Of a stretch of 7,792 bases of DNA, positions 1 through 5,805 are shown piece after piece (within the stretch, counting starts at the first letter, position 1; every line of letters begins with the position of its first letter). Under the pieces are notes generated by a model. That model ran no database searches. It worked only from the letters and a program-made list of their open reading frames with translations, and was not told the origin of the DNA. The stretch spans positions 1-7,792 of the forward strand of contig CALCYB010000134.1 of assembly GCA_937906485.1 (NCBI GenBank), written 5' to 3'. A program made the position numbers and the translations under genes. This DNA is from an uncultured Rikenellaceae bacterium. GTDB lineage: Bacteria; Bacteroidota; Bacteroidia; Bacteroidales; UBA932.

Positions 1-2
1 GC

Positions 3-137
3 GAGGCCTACCGGATGTTGCGTAGCCTGGGGGCGGATGTTGAGTACATTGAGTTTCCGGGATGCACACATGGCAGTTGGAACCCGGCTTTCAACTACCC
101 CGACTTTATGCAGTGGCTTTTTGACCAGAAAAAATAG
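3..137 (+). CDS. C-terminal fragment of an alpha/beta-hydrolase (esterase or predicted peptidase type)
   Basis: Only the last 44 codons are present; the frame is open to the left edge and ends at TAG 135-137. The fragment shows a strand-like stretch (LGADVEYIEF) followed by PGCTHGSWNPAF and a short terminal helix (YPDFMQWLFDQ). This is how alpha/beta-hydrolases of the dienelactone-hydrolase, phospholipase/carboxylesterase and 'predicted peptidase' groups end. In them a P-G-x-x-H-x-x-W segment carries the catalytic histidine, here the His encoded at 69-71. The nucleophile serine and the acid lie outside the window, so substrate and cellular location cannot be judged. Many Bacteroidota relatives are exported esterases or peptidases, but no signal peptide is visible here. 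The next gene starts 20 nt downstream on the same strand and could be cotranscribed. The family call is fairly safe; the exact activity is open. Confidence 0.7.
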   Translation, partial: EAYRMLRSLGADVEYIEFPGCTHGSWNPAFNYPDFMQWLFDQKK

Positions 138-157
138 GCTTGTCTTTTGGGGAAGGG

Positions 158-790
158 ATGATGAAGACATCTTTATTAGTGGATCAGCTTGTAGCCTGTA
201 CCCGGGACTTGCGTCGGCTGATGTCCGATGCAAGCCTTGGCCTGGATGAACAGGTGAGGGCGTATGATCTGTATGACAGTCTCTTGGAGCACATTGAAAA
301 GGGTTATGACCTGCCATCTTTTCAAGGATATTGTGAGGCTGCCCGGGACTTTATCCGACTCTACGAAGAAGTGCATCAAAGCGGTCGTATAGAACGCGGC
401 TATGATCCGGTTGCCTTGGATCAGCAGTTGACACTGCGCCGGCAGTTGTTTGAACAACGTTATCAGGAAGCCGAAGAGAAAGCCGTAGAAGCTGCTGCTC
501 TACATCAATTGGCCAAAGATACCTTTGCTCTGTGGAATGATGCCGGATTTTTTGCCAGACGCAGAGCGTTGAAAGCACTCCGGCAGAAAGCGGGATTTCC
601 TTTGGAGAAAAATCGCTTGGGAAATTACGTGGCAAAGACCTATGATTTGATGAACGAAGCAAAACTGCGGGCAGCCAGTGCCCAGCAAGCGTATTTGCAG
701 TGCGATGTCTCCTACAAGATCCGTCCGGATCTGTATGGAAAAATCAACGGTTTGTTACAAAAGAATCAGCGGACTGCTTCGACCGTGTAA
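158..790 (+). CDS. Hypothetical soluble, helix-rich protein (210 aa), family not recognised
   Basis: I do not recognise a family. The protein is 210 residues from ATG 158, or 209 from the adjacent ATG 161. A purine-rich GGGGAAGGG at 149-157 precedes both ATGs and favours them over the in-frame TTG at 140. No signal peptide or membrane segment is visible. The sequence is charged and largely helical: a helix around residues 5-22, another at 30-48 (DLYDSLLEHI), one at 55-73 (ARDFIRLYEE), then a long Gln/Glu/Ala/Arg-rich helix at about 86-122 with coiled-coil character. A basic patch follows at 131-144 (FFARRRALKALRQK), and a last helix lies around 160-181. Three cysteines (14, 59, 182) are scattered and do not form a metal motif. 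The gene lies 20 nt after the hydrolase gene. Its last 25 bases overlap the convergent TraB-family gene. Coding is supported by amphipathic helix periodicity and by good operon spacing, not by homology. Confidence 0.72.
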   Translation: MMKTSLLVDQLVACTRDLRRLMSDASLGLDEQVRAYDLYDSLLEHIEKGYDLPSFQGYCEAARDFIRLYEEVHQSGRIERGYDPVALDQQLTLRRQLFEQRYQEAEEKAVEAAALHQLAKDTFALWNDAGFFARRRALKALRQKAGFPLEKNRLGNYVAKTYDLMNEAKLRAASAQQAYLQCDVSYKIRPDLYGKINGLLQKNQRTASTV

Positions 791-1626
791 CCGGCTTTCT
801 TGAGTTGGCGGATCAGACCGTATCGCCCAGGAAGATGGCCGGCTCCGACAGCAATCAGGGTCGGTTGTTGGCTGATGAGTTGGGGAATCTGTTCCATCCA
901 GTTCAAGTTCCTGGATTTGATCATTTTGTTGTAGCTTTCTTTACCGCCGCTCTCCTTTCGGATGAGCCGTTTGATGGCGCGGATATCTTGGCTACGGTAG
1001 GCATCGGTCAATTCCAGGCTGATGGTTTCCAAGTCTTCGTTCTGAAAAATGGCCAGCAAGGCTTCCGCTTGTTCTTCCAGCGGCTCATTGTAGAGCATTT
1101 CCATTTGGAATTCCATGGTTTCCAATGCGGCAATTTCTTTGTTCCGATCAACGGCCAGCTGCTGCAGATAGACGTCAATCCCCGGTTCCGTAGTGATTTT
1201 AGGCATGGCTTTGGTCAGAATCTGGTTCTGTACATTGATCATGACCGTGACCGGCTTGAGGTTGACCAGTATTTCTGTTCCTCCACCGAAATAGGGTTTC
1301 AGCCACTGGTCCAGTTGTTGACGCTGCTCTTCGGTGTAGAGCGAGGCCAGGGTCTGTCCTTCCGGCAGGATCATGTGCTGGTACAAAGCCTGTGCCTGGG
1401 CTGGCGACTGGTGGATCATGTCGATTTCGCAGCAGATTCTTTCCACTTGCTCAAAGGCCTGATTAAAACCCGGCAGGCTGTCACAGAAAGACCCGGGACA
1501 AAGATGGTGCGTGCCCATCAGGTAGGAGGGTTTATCTAGTCCGTTTCCGGTAATCCTGTAGAGAATCTGTCCATCAGCACTCAGACTGATGACCAGAAAG
1601 GAGAGAAGGGTAACCAATTGTTTCAT
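766..1626 (-). CDS. Exported TraB/GumN-family protein (TIKI-like predicted metalloprotease)
   Basis: This 286-residue protein has the family's spaced motifs. A first GxxH (GTHH, residues 38-41) lies near the N-terminus. A conserved acidic residue follows in CCEID (E67), then an ALETMEFQ segment (E169), an RNxxW motif (R239, N240, W243), and a second GxxH near the end (GAGH, 261-264) followed by LPGRYG. In the superfamily that includes TraB, PrgY, GumN and animal TIKI proteins, the paired GxxH motifs and the glutamate are thought to form a metal-dependent active site; enzymatic activity is proven mainly for TIKI. Residues 1-19 form a signal peptide (K3, a hydrophobic core LVTLLSFLVISL, then ADG before Q20), with no lipobox cysteine, so a periplasmic location is inferred. 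The start codon lies 3 nt beyond the DUF4491 stop, so the two are probably cotranscribed. The 3' end overlaps the convergent hypothetical gene by 25 bp. The native substrate is unknown. Confidence 0.88.
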   Translation of the reverse strand: MKQLVTLLSFLVISLSADGQILYRITGNGLDKPSYLMGTHHLCPGSFCDSLPGFNQAFEQVERICCEIDMIHQSPAQAQALYQHMILPEGQTLASLYTEEQRQQLDQWLKPYFGGGTEILVNLKPVTVMINVQNQILTKAMPKITTEPGIDVYLQQLAVDRNKEIAALETMEFQMEMLYNEPLEEQAEALLAIFQNEDLETISLELTDAYRSQDIRAIKRLIRKESGGKESYNKMIKSRNLNWMEQIPQLISQQPTLIAVGAGHLPGRYGLIRQLKKAGYTVEAVR

Positions 1627-1629
1627 GGA

Positions 1630-1929
1630 TTATTGCTTTTTTTCTTTTTTGGGGAACCATCCTTTGCGTACCCGTTCCCGTTGTTCAAATAGTTCCAAGA
1701 TGCTCCAGAAGCAGGAGAATGCCGTGACCCCGAGAATGGCTGCCAAGGTGGTATGGGCAGTCAGCAGGGCGGCCAGGGTAAATAACAGGCCGGCTATCAG
1801 AAAGAGCCACCAGCAACGGACGCCAAAATGGTATTCGGTTTTGATGACGATGGGGTGAAAGAGTCCGATGATGAAAAAAGTGGCCAGACCAATGAGCAGG
1901 CCCTCGAAATGAAATATACCTATATGCAT
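1630..1929 (-). CDS. DUF4491 family small inner-membrane protein
   Basis: The 99-residue sequence matches my memory of DUF4491 proteins of Bacteroidales: a short N-terminus, then FEGLLIGLATFFIIGLFHP, a WWLF segment, a Gly/Cys/Trp stretch (FSCFWSILELFEQ), and the terminal signature RVRKGWFP. Three hydrophobic segments are visible at about residues 10-29, 38-56 and 60-80, consistent with an integral membrane protein. The C-terminal tail is basic (KKEKKQ) and probably cytoplasmic. No function is established for the family. It is the first gene of a two-gene reverse unit with the TraB-family gene, separated by 3 nt. The ATG at 1929 is the only Met start that keeps the family N-terminus, and a candidate -7 box lies 23 nt upstream. 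No Shine-Dalgarno sequence precedes it. Confidence 0.85.
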   Translation of the reverse strand: MHIGIFHFEGLLIGLATFFIIGLFHPIVIKTEYHFGVRCWWLFLIAGLLFTLAALLTAHTTLAAILGVTAFSCFWSILELFEQRERVRKGWFPKKEKKQ

Positions 1930-1952
1930 AGATTCCAGTAGTTAGTTTTCTG

Positions 1953-1960
1953 CAAAGATG
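1953..1960 (-). promoter_or_regulatory. Candidate -7 promoter box for the DUF4491-TraB unit
   Basis: Read on the reverse strand the bases are CATCTTTG, one mismatch (first T to C) from the Bacteroidota -7 consensus TAnnTTTG. It ends 23 nt before the DUF4491 ATG, nearly the same distance as at the other promoters in this window. A TTG lies about 23 nt further upstream on the same strand, at the long end of the accepted spacing for a -33 element, so that part is weak. Confidence 0.5.
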
Positions 1961-1991
1961 CAAAAAATATGCGCGATTTGGTGCAACTTTG

Positions 1992-1999
1992 TATCTTTG
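1992..1999 (+). promoter_or_regulatory. -7 promoter box (TATCTTTG) for ugd
   Basis: TATCTTTG matches the Bacteroidota housekeeping -7 consensus TAnnTTTG exactly. It ends 22 nt before the ugd ATG, implying a leader of roughly 15-18 nt. No clear TTG is seen at the usual -33 distance; the TTG at 1978-1980 is too close. The stretch between box and ATG is A/T-rich (ATTAAATAAAAC) and has no Shine-Dalgarno sequence, which is normal for this phylum. Confidence 0.7.
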
Positions 2000-2021
2000 C
2001 TATTAAATAAAACGATCGTGT

Positions 2022-3332
2022 ATGAAGATTGCTGTTGTCGGTACCGGTTATGTCGGGTTGGTGTCAGGCGCTTGTTTCGCAGAAATGGGGGTAGAGGTGT
2101 ATTGTGTGGATGTGGATCAAGCGAAAATCGAAGGATTGTCCCGCGGGATTGTTCCCATTTACGAAGAAGGTCTTCAGGAAATGGTGGAACAGAATCATGC
2201 CGCCGGCCGTCTCCATTTTACCACTTCTCTGGCCTCCTGTATTCAGGATGTTGAGGTGGTCTTTATTGCTGTAGGTACACCGTCCCGGGAAGACGGTAGC
2301 GCAGACCTTTCTGCGGTTGAGGAAGTTGCCCGTGTTTTTGGACAGCACATTGAACGCTATACCCTGCTGGTGACCAAGAGTACCGTGCCCGTTGGAACTG
2401 CTCACCGGCTCGAAAAACTCGTGCGGGACGAACTTGTTGCGAGGGGGGTCCATGTTGAATTTGATGTGGCCTCCAATCCAGAATTTCTGAAAGAAGGAAC
2501 GGCCAAAAAAGATTTTATGACACCGGACCGGGTGGTGATCGGTGTGGAAAGCGAGCGGGCGCGTCGGATGATGTCCTTGCTGTACAGGCCTTTCCTGTTG
2601 AATAATTATCGGGTGATTTTCATGGATGTGTTGTCTGCCGAAATGACCAAATATGCGTCCAATGCCATGTTGGCTACCCGCATCAGCTTCATGAATGAGA
2701 TTGCCACCTTGTGTGAACTCAGTGGGGCGGATGTCCGGATGGTGCGGCAAGGGATGGCAACCGATGCGCGTATCGGCAGCAAATTTCTATATCCCGGCTG
2801 CGGTTATGGCGGATCTTGTTTTCCCAAGGATGTCAATGCCTTGGTACAGACGGCCTCCGACTATGGTTATGATATGCAGATCATCCAAGCTGTTGAACGG
2901 GTCAACCGGGAGCAGAAAAAAGTGGTTTATCGTAAACTGAAAGATGCTTTTGAGGGACAGCTGGCCGGAAAACGAATTGCCTTGTGGGGATTGTCGTTCA
3001 AACCCGGAACGGATGACTTGCGGGAAGCCCCTTCACTGGTAACCCTTGATTTTCTGTTGGAAGCCGGAGCCGAGGTAGTGGCGGTGGACCCGATTTCTAT
3101 CCGTGCAGCAAAAGCTTTGTATGGCGATGCCATACGGTATACCACTGATGTCTATGAGTCAGTGACCCAGGCGGATGCTATTGCTCTGGTGACAGAATGG
3201 AAACAGTTCCGTTTGCCGGACTGGCGTCGGATCCGCTCTCTGATGCGCACTCCGATCGTTGTGGATGGCCGGAACATCTATGACCGCGAAGAATTGCTCA
3301 AAGAGGGTTTCCGCTATTACTCCATCGGCTGA
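2022..3332 (+). CDS. ugd: UDP-glucose 6-dehydrogenase
   Basis: The enzyme oxidises UDP-glucose to UDP-glucuronate with two NAD+ in the cytoplasm, supplying a precursor for acidic capsule, exopolysaccharide or LPS sugars. At 436 residues it has normal bacterial length. The N-terminal NAD-binding Rossmann domain opens with GTGYVG (residues 7-12) and has an acidic residue ending the second strand (D30). VGTPSREDG (84-92), TKSTVPVGT (118-126) and NPEFLKEG (152-159) follow. The middle domain holds EMTKYASNA (207-215, with K210 and N214) and the catalytic loop GYGGSCFPKD (261-270), with thiolate C266 and D270. The C-terminal UDP-binding domain includes GLSFKPGTDDLREAPS (323-338) and VDGRN (414-418). 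These features fit the UDP-glucose enzyme better than UDP-ManNAc or GDP-mannose dehydrogenases, though only an assay settles the substrate. ATG 2022 follows a good -7 box. The gene is monocistronic here: the next gene is convergent. No glycosyltransferase lies nearby, so it probably serves polysaccharide loci elsewhere. Confidence 0.95.
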   Translation: MKIAVVGTGYVGLVSGACFAEMGVEVYCVDVDQAKIEGLSRGIVPIYEEGLQEMVEQNHAAGRLHFTTSLASCIQDVEVVFIAVGTPSREDGSADLSAVEEVARVFGQHIERYTLLVTKSTVPVGTAHRLEKLVRDELVARGVHVEFDVASNPEFLKEGTAKKDFMTPDRVVIGVESERARRMMSLLYRPFLLNNYRVIFMDVLSAEMTKYASNAMLATRISFMNEIATLCELSGADVRMVRQGMATDARIGSKFLYPGCGYGGSCFPKDVNALVQTASDYGYDMQIIQAVERVNREQKKVVYRKLKDAFEGQLAGKRIALWGLSFKPGTDDLREAPSLVTLDFLLEAGAEVVAVDPISIRAAKALYGDAIRYTTDVYESVTQADAIALVTEWKQFRLPDWRRIRSLMRTPIVVDGRNIYDREELLKEGFRYYSIG

Positions 3333-3349
3333 CAGCAGAACAACCCAAG

Positions 3350-3374
3350 CGGTACGGGGCTACCGGTAACGGTA
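3350..3374. other. Two mutually exclusive hairpins in the convergent ugd/LysE gap
   Basis: The 47-nt gap between the two convergent stop codons contains CGGTA (3350-3354), TACCG (3361-3365) and CGGTA (3370-3374). The central TACCG can pair with the left copy (6-nt loop) or with the right copy (GTAA loop, GNRA type), but not both. No T-run follows on either strand, so this is not a standard intrinsic terminator. It may mark the shared 3' end of both transcripts, or it may be chance. Confidence 0.35.
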
Positions 3375-3379
3375 AACAA

Positions 3380-4036
3380 TCAGAGCAACTGGTTGGCAAT
3401 GGACTGAATGAGTCCTTTCAATCCGTAAAGCATACCCAGAATGACGATGATGACCCCGGCAATCCGGTTGATGGCAATCATTTGCCGCAGGCGGAAGCGG
3501 TTGCGGAATGCGTTGATGATGCTGGCGAGGGCTACCCACCAGATCATGGCTCCCAAAAGGACACCTCCCATAACAACTGATATGGTGACGAAGGATTTTT
3601 CACTCAGGTCAATACCGACAAACGTAAACAGGCCCAGCAACAGCAGCAGGGCTCCAGGGTTGGTGATGGTCATGGCCAGAGAGGAAAGGAAATCCCCCCA
3701 GTAACGTTTGTTGATTTCCTTGGGTTGACGCAGTTGTTTGATGGGGTTTGTGGTAAAGACGCTCACACCGATGGCAACGATGATGATGCCACCGATCAAT
3801 GAAATGATGGTGTCATTGCGGTCCAGCCATTCCTGAATCATGGACAAACCGAAGAGTGCCAATGCGGAGAAGAACAGGTCGGATACGGCACCGCCCAGAC
3901 CGGTAAAGACTCCGGCCCATCTGCCTTTGCTCAAGGTCTTTTGGATACACAATACCCCCAAGGGCCCTAGGGGAATGGAGGCACCCAATCCAACAATGAT
4001 TCCTTTTATCAGGACTTCAATCATATTATTCATCAT
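3380..4036 (-). CDS. LysE-family amino-acid/metabolite exporter
   Basis: This is a polytopic inner-membrane protein of 218 residues with about six hydrophobic segments (about 7-30, 42-64, 76-95, 118-141, 149-173 and 190-212), the layout of the LysE/RhtB/CadD superfamily. The conserved N-terminal signature is clear: P22-L-G-P-L-G followed by LCIQKTLSKGRW and GLGGAVSD (47-54). The second signature, TITNPGALL (123-131), opens the fourth helix. Family members export lysine, arginine, threonine, homoserine lactones or other small solutes by proton antiport; the substrate cannot be read from sequence. An in-frame upstream ATG at 4063 exists, but it lies inside the promoter -7 box (4061-4068), so I chose ATG 4036, which leaves 24 nt to the box. 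ATG 4033 and ATG 4024 (214 aa, starting MIEVLIKG) are possible. The gene diverges from lnt and converges on ugd. Confidence 0.88.
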   Translation of the reverse strand: MMNNMIEVLIKGIIVGLGASIPLGPLGVLCIQKTLSKGRWAGVFTGLGGAVSDLFFSALALFGLSMIQEWLDRNDTIISLIGGIIIVAIGVSVFTTNPIKQLRQPKEINKRYWGDFLSSLAMTITNPGALLLLLGLFTFVGIDLSEKSFVTISVVMGGVLLGAMIWWVALASIINAFRNRFRLRQMIAINRIAGVIIVILGMLYGLKGLIQSIANQLL

Positions 4037-4060
4037 TTGCTTCAGAAGAAGTAGAGAATG

Positions 4061-4068
4061 CAAATATA
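4061..4068 (-). promoter_or_regulatory. -7 promoter box (TATATTTG) for the LysE-family gene
   Basis: On the reverse strand the bases read TATATTTG, an exact match to TAnnTTTG. It ends 24 nt before ATG 4036. The 13 bases 4069-4081 separate it from the oppositely oriented lnt box, so the two promoters are back to back and their polymerase footprints must overlap. I see no convincing -33 TTG. Confidence 0.65.
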
Positions 4069-4081
4069 GAAGAAAAGTCTG

Positions 4082-4089
4082 TATCTTTG
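4082..4089 (+). promoter_or_regulatory. -7 promoter box (TATCTTTG) for lnt
   Basis: TATCTTTG matches the Bacteroidota -7 consensus and is identical to the ugd box, including the preceding G. It ends 21 nt before ATG 4111. A longer in-frame start (TTG 4087) lies inside the box and is ruled out if this is the promoter. No Shine-Dalgarno sequence is present in the short leader. Confidence 0.7.
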
Positions 4090-4110
4090 TCCGTAACTAC
4101 CATAGAAATC

Positions 4111-5805
4111 ATGAAAAGTATTCCATCCTATCGTTCATTCTTGCTCCGTTGGGGATTGTTTCTCCTTTCGGTGTTGTTCTTGTCCATGCCCTTTTTGAAT
4201 CAGCATTGTGGGTTCATGGCCTTGTTTGCATGGGTGCCCTTCCTGATCCTGGAGCGTTTCTGGTACGAAGAAGGGAAAAAACACAGGGGCTGGTTGTGCT
4301 TTTTGTTTTTTGGCTGTTGGAACCTGCTCACCATCATGTGGCTGCGTTATGCGACTTGGGTGGGCGCATTGGGCGCGTTGGTGGGCAATACCGCTCAGAT
4401 GGGATTTATCTTTGTGCTTTTCAGGATGTTCCGTTACCAGTTGGACAAGCAGCGGGGTGACCGCTCTTTTAAATTGTTGCCCTACATCTTTCTGGTGTCA
4501 ATGTGGATTGGTTGGGAGTATTTCTATACCGATTCCGAACTTTCGTTTCCGTGGTTGATGTTGGGGAATTCTTTTGCCAATACCGTCCGTTGGGTGCAGT
4601 GGTATGAGTGGACCGGCACTTTGGGGGGGACCTTGTGGATCTGGCTGGTCAACATCGCTCTGTTTCGGGTGTTGTGTCTGTTTCGTCTGGTGCCGTTGTT
4701 CCGGGATGATGCTCCTGCCCCGCGACTTGCGTATGCCTGGCTGATTGGCTTGTTGGTGGGTACTATGGTGCCGATTGCTTTCTCCCAGGTCAGGTATGCC
4801 CATTACCAGGAGGAGGTCAATCCGCGTGAATTCATTGTACTTCAACCCAATATCGAGCCTCATGTCGGTAAATTCAAAGGATATAGCCGGGAACGTCAGG
4901 ATCAGATCCTGTTGAACCTGGCGGAATCTGTGGTCACCGATTCGACCTGCTTTGCCATCGCGCCAGAGACCTTTACCTGGACCATTGACGAAGAGCACGT
5001 GACGAAATTCTCTACGGTCAAACGTTTTGCCGAATTTCTGGACGACCATCCCTCTGTCAATTTTGTCTTTGGTGCCATCACGGTCCGGTATTATCCCTGG
5101 GATACTTATCCGGGTTCCTCCAGAACCTCCCGGCCGACATTGACGGCCCGGCCGGCCGAAGGTTATTGGTACGATTCCTTCAATGCCTCCTTGATCCTGG
5201 ATGCTGAGGGTAACCATGATATTTTCCACAAGTCGAAACTGGTTCCTTTTGCTGAATTTCTCCCTTTCCCGAAGACCATTTCCCGTTTTGGCCAATTGGC
5301 CATCAACTTGGGAGGAACGGTCAACAGTTATGGCAAGCAGCCAGAGATCAGTATCTTCACCGCCAGTGACAGTACCCGGATCGGTACGGCTATCTGCTAT
5401 GAGTCGGTCTATGGGGATTATTGCCGTGGCTATGTACTGCAAGGAGCACAAGTGATGTCCATCATTACCAATGACGGTTGGTGGCGAGATACACCCGGTT
5501 ATCGTCAACACTTGAGTTACGCCCGCCTTCGGGCCATCGAATTGCGCAGAAGTATTGCCAGGAGTGCCAATACAGGTATCTCCGCATTGATCAATCAACG
5601 CGGAGATATCGTAGCTCAAACCCAATGGTGGGAGGAAAGTGCGCTGCGGGGGAGTCTGAATCTGAATGATGAACTGACGTTCTATGTACGTCATGGTGAC
5701 ATCATTGCCCGTGTTGCGCAGTTCCTTTCTGTGCTTCTGTTGCTCTATTGGTTGTCTTTTGCCTGGTCGGCACGGGTGTCCCGTGAGCAACGTTCCAATA
5801 AGTAA
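4111..5805 (+). CDS. lnt: Apolipoprotein N-acyltransferase
   Basis: Lnt transfers an acyl chain from phospholipid to the amino group of the lipid-modified N-terminal cysteine of lipoproteins, the last maturation step in the inner membrane. The 564-residue protein has a hydrophobic N-terminal part (helices about 12-30, 34-50, 60-79, 84-105, 122-137, 172-196, 207-226), then a periplasmic nitrilase-fold domain (about 240-525), and a final membrane helix (533-552). The catalytic triad is visible by analogy to the E. coli enzyme: E286 in APETFTW, K374 in HKSKLVPFAE, C429 in AICYESVYGDY. The supporting glutamates E382 and E431 are present. The stretch ITNDGWWRDTPGYRQHLSYARLRAIE (452-477) is typical of Bacteroidota Lnt. 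A Pro/Arg/Thr-rich loop at about 326-352 lengthens the nitrilase domain, as I recall in relatives. The enzyme is longer than E. coli Lnt (512 aa). The gene has its own promoter, and its last 61 bases overlap the convergent dehydrogenase gene. Confidence 0.94.
   Translation: MKSIPSYRSFLLRWGLFLLSVLFLSMPFLNQHCGFMALFAWVPFLILERFWYEEGKKHRGWLCFLFFGCWNLLTIMWLRYATWVGALGALVGNTAQMGFIFVLFRMFRYQLDKQRGDRSFKLLPYIFLVSMWIGWEYFYTDSELSFPWLMLGNSFANTVRWVQWYEWTGTLGGTLWIWLVNIALFRVLCLFRLVPLFRDDAPAPRLAYAWLIGLLVGTMVPIAFSQVRYAHYQEEVNPREFIVLQPNIEPHVGKFKGYSRERQDQILLNLAESVVTDSTCFAIAPETFTWTIDEEHVTKFSTVKRFAEFLDDHPSVNFVFGAITVRYYPWDTYPGSSRTSRPTLTARPAEGYWYDSFNASLILDAEGNHDIFHKSKLVPFAEFLPFPKTISRFGQLAINLGGTVNSYGKQPEISIFTASDSTRIGTAICYESVYGDYCRGYVLQGAQVMSIITNDGWWRDTPGYRQHLSYARLRAIELRRSIARSANTGISALINQRGDIVAQTQWWEESALRGSLNLNDELTFYVRHGDIIARVAQFLSVLLLLYWLSFAWSARVSREQRSNK

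Noticed and set aside
700..1539. A 279-codon forward open frame lying antisense to the TraB-family gene.
   Set aside because: The reverse frame has the GxxH, RNxxW and signal-peptide features of a known family, while this frame gives a low-complexity Phe/Gln-rich product with no recognisable domain. It is an antisense shadow.
2064..2750. A 228-codon reverse open frame inside ugd.
   Set aside because: It is His/Asn/Phe-rich, with no domain, and lies wholly within a textbook UDP-glucose dehydrogenase.
4037..4063. An extended N-terminus (MHSLLLLKQ) for the LysE-family protein starting at 4063.
   Set aside because: Its start codon overlaps the exact -7 box at 4061-4068, and the family N-terminus begins with the MIEVLIKG-type segment further in.
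4087..4110. A TTG start adding eight residues to Lnt.
   Set aside because: The TTG is the end of the -7 box TATCTTTG, so it would lie upstream of the transcript start. ATG 4111 gives the normal basic N-terminus and first helix.
5136..5160. A G+C-rich palindromic stretch (CCGGCCGG-type) within lnt, considered as a repeat or regulatory hairpin.
   Set aside because: It encodes the in-frame Pro/Arg/Ala loop of the nitrilase domain and is not repeated elsewhere in the window.
4498..5790. A 430-codon reverse open frame covering most of lnt.
   Set aside because: The forward frame carries the full Lnt catalytic triad and membrane layout. The antisense product is rich in Gly/Arg/Gln/Ile with no family features. 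Lack of stops follows from codon bias on the opposite strand.
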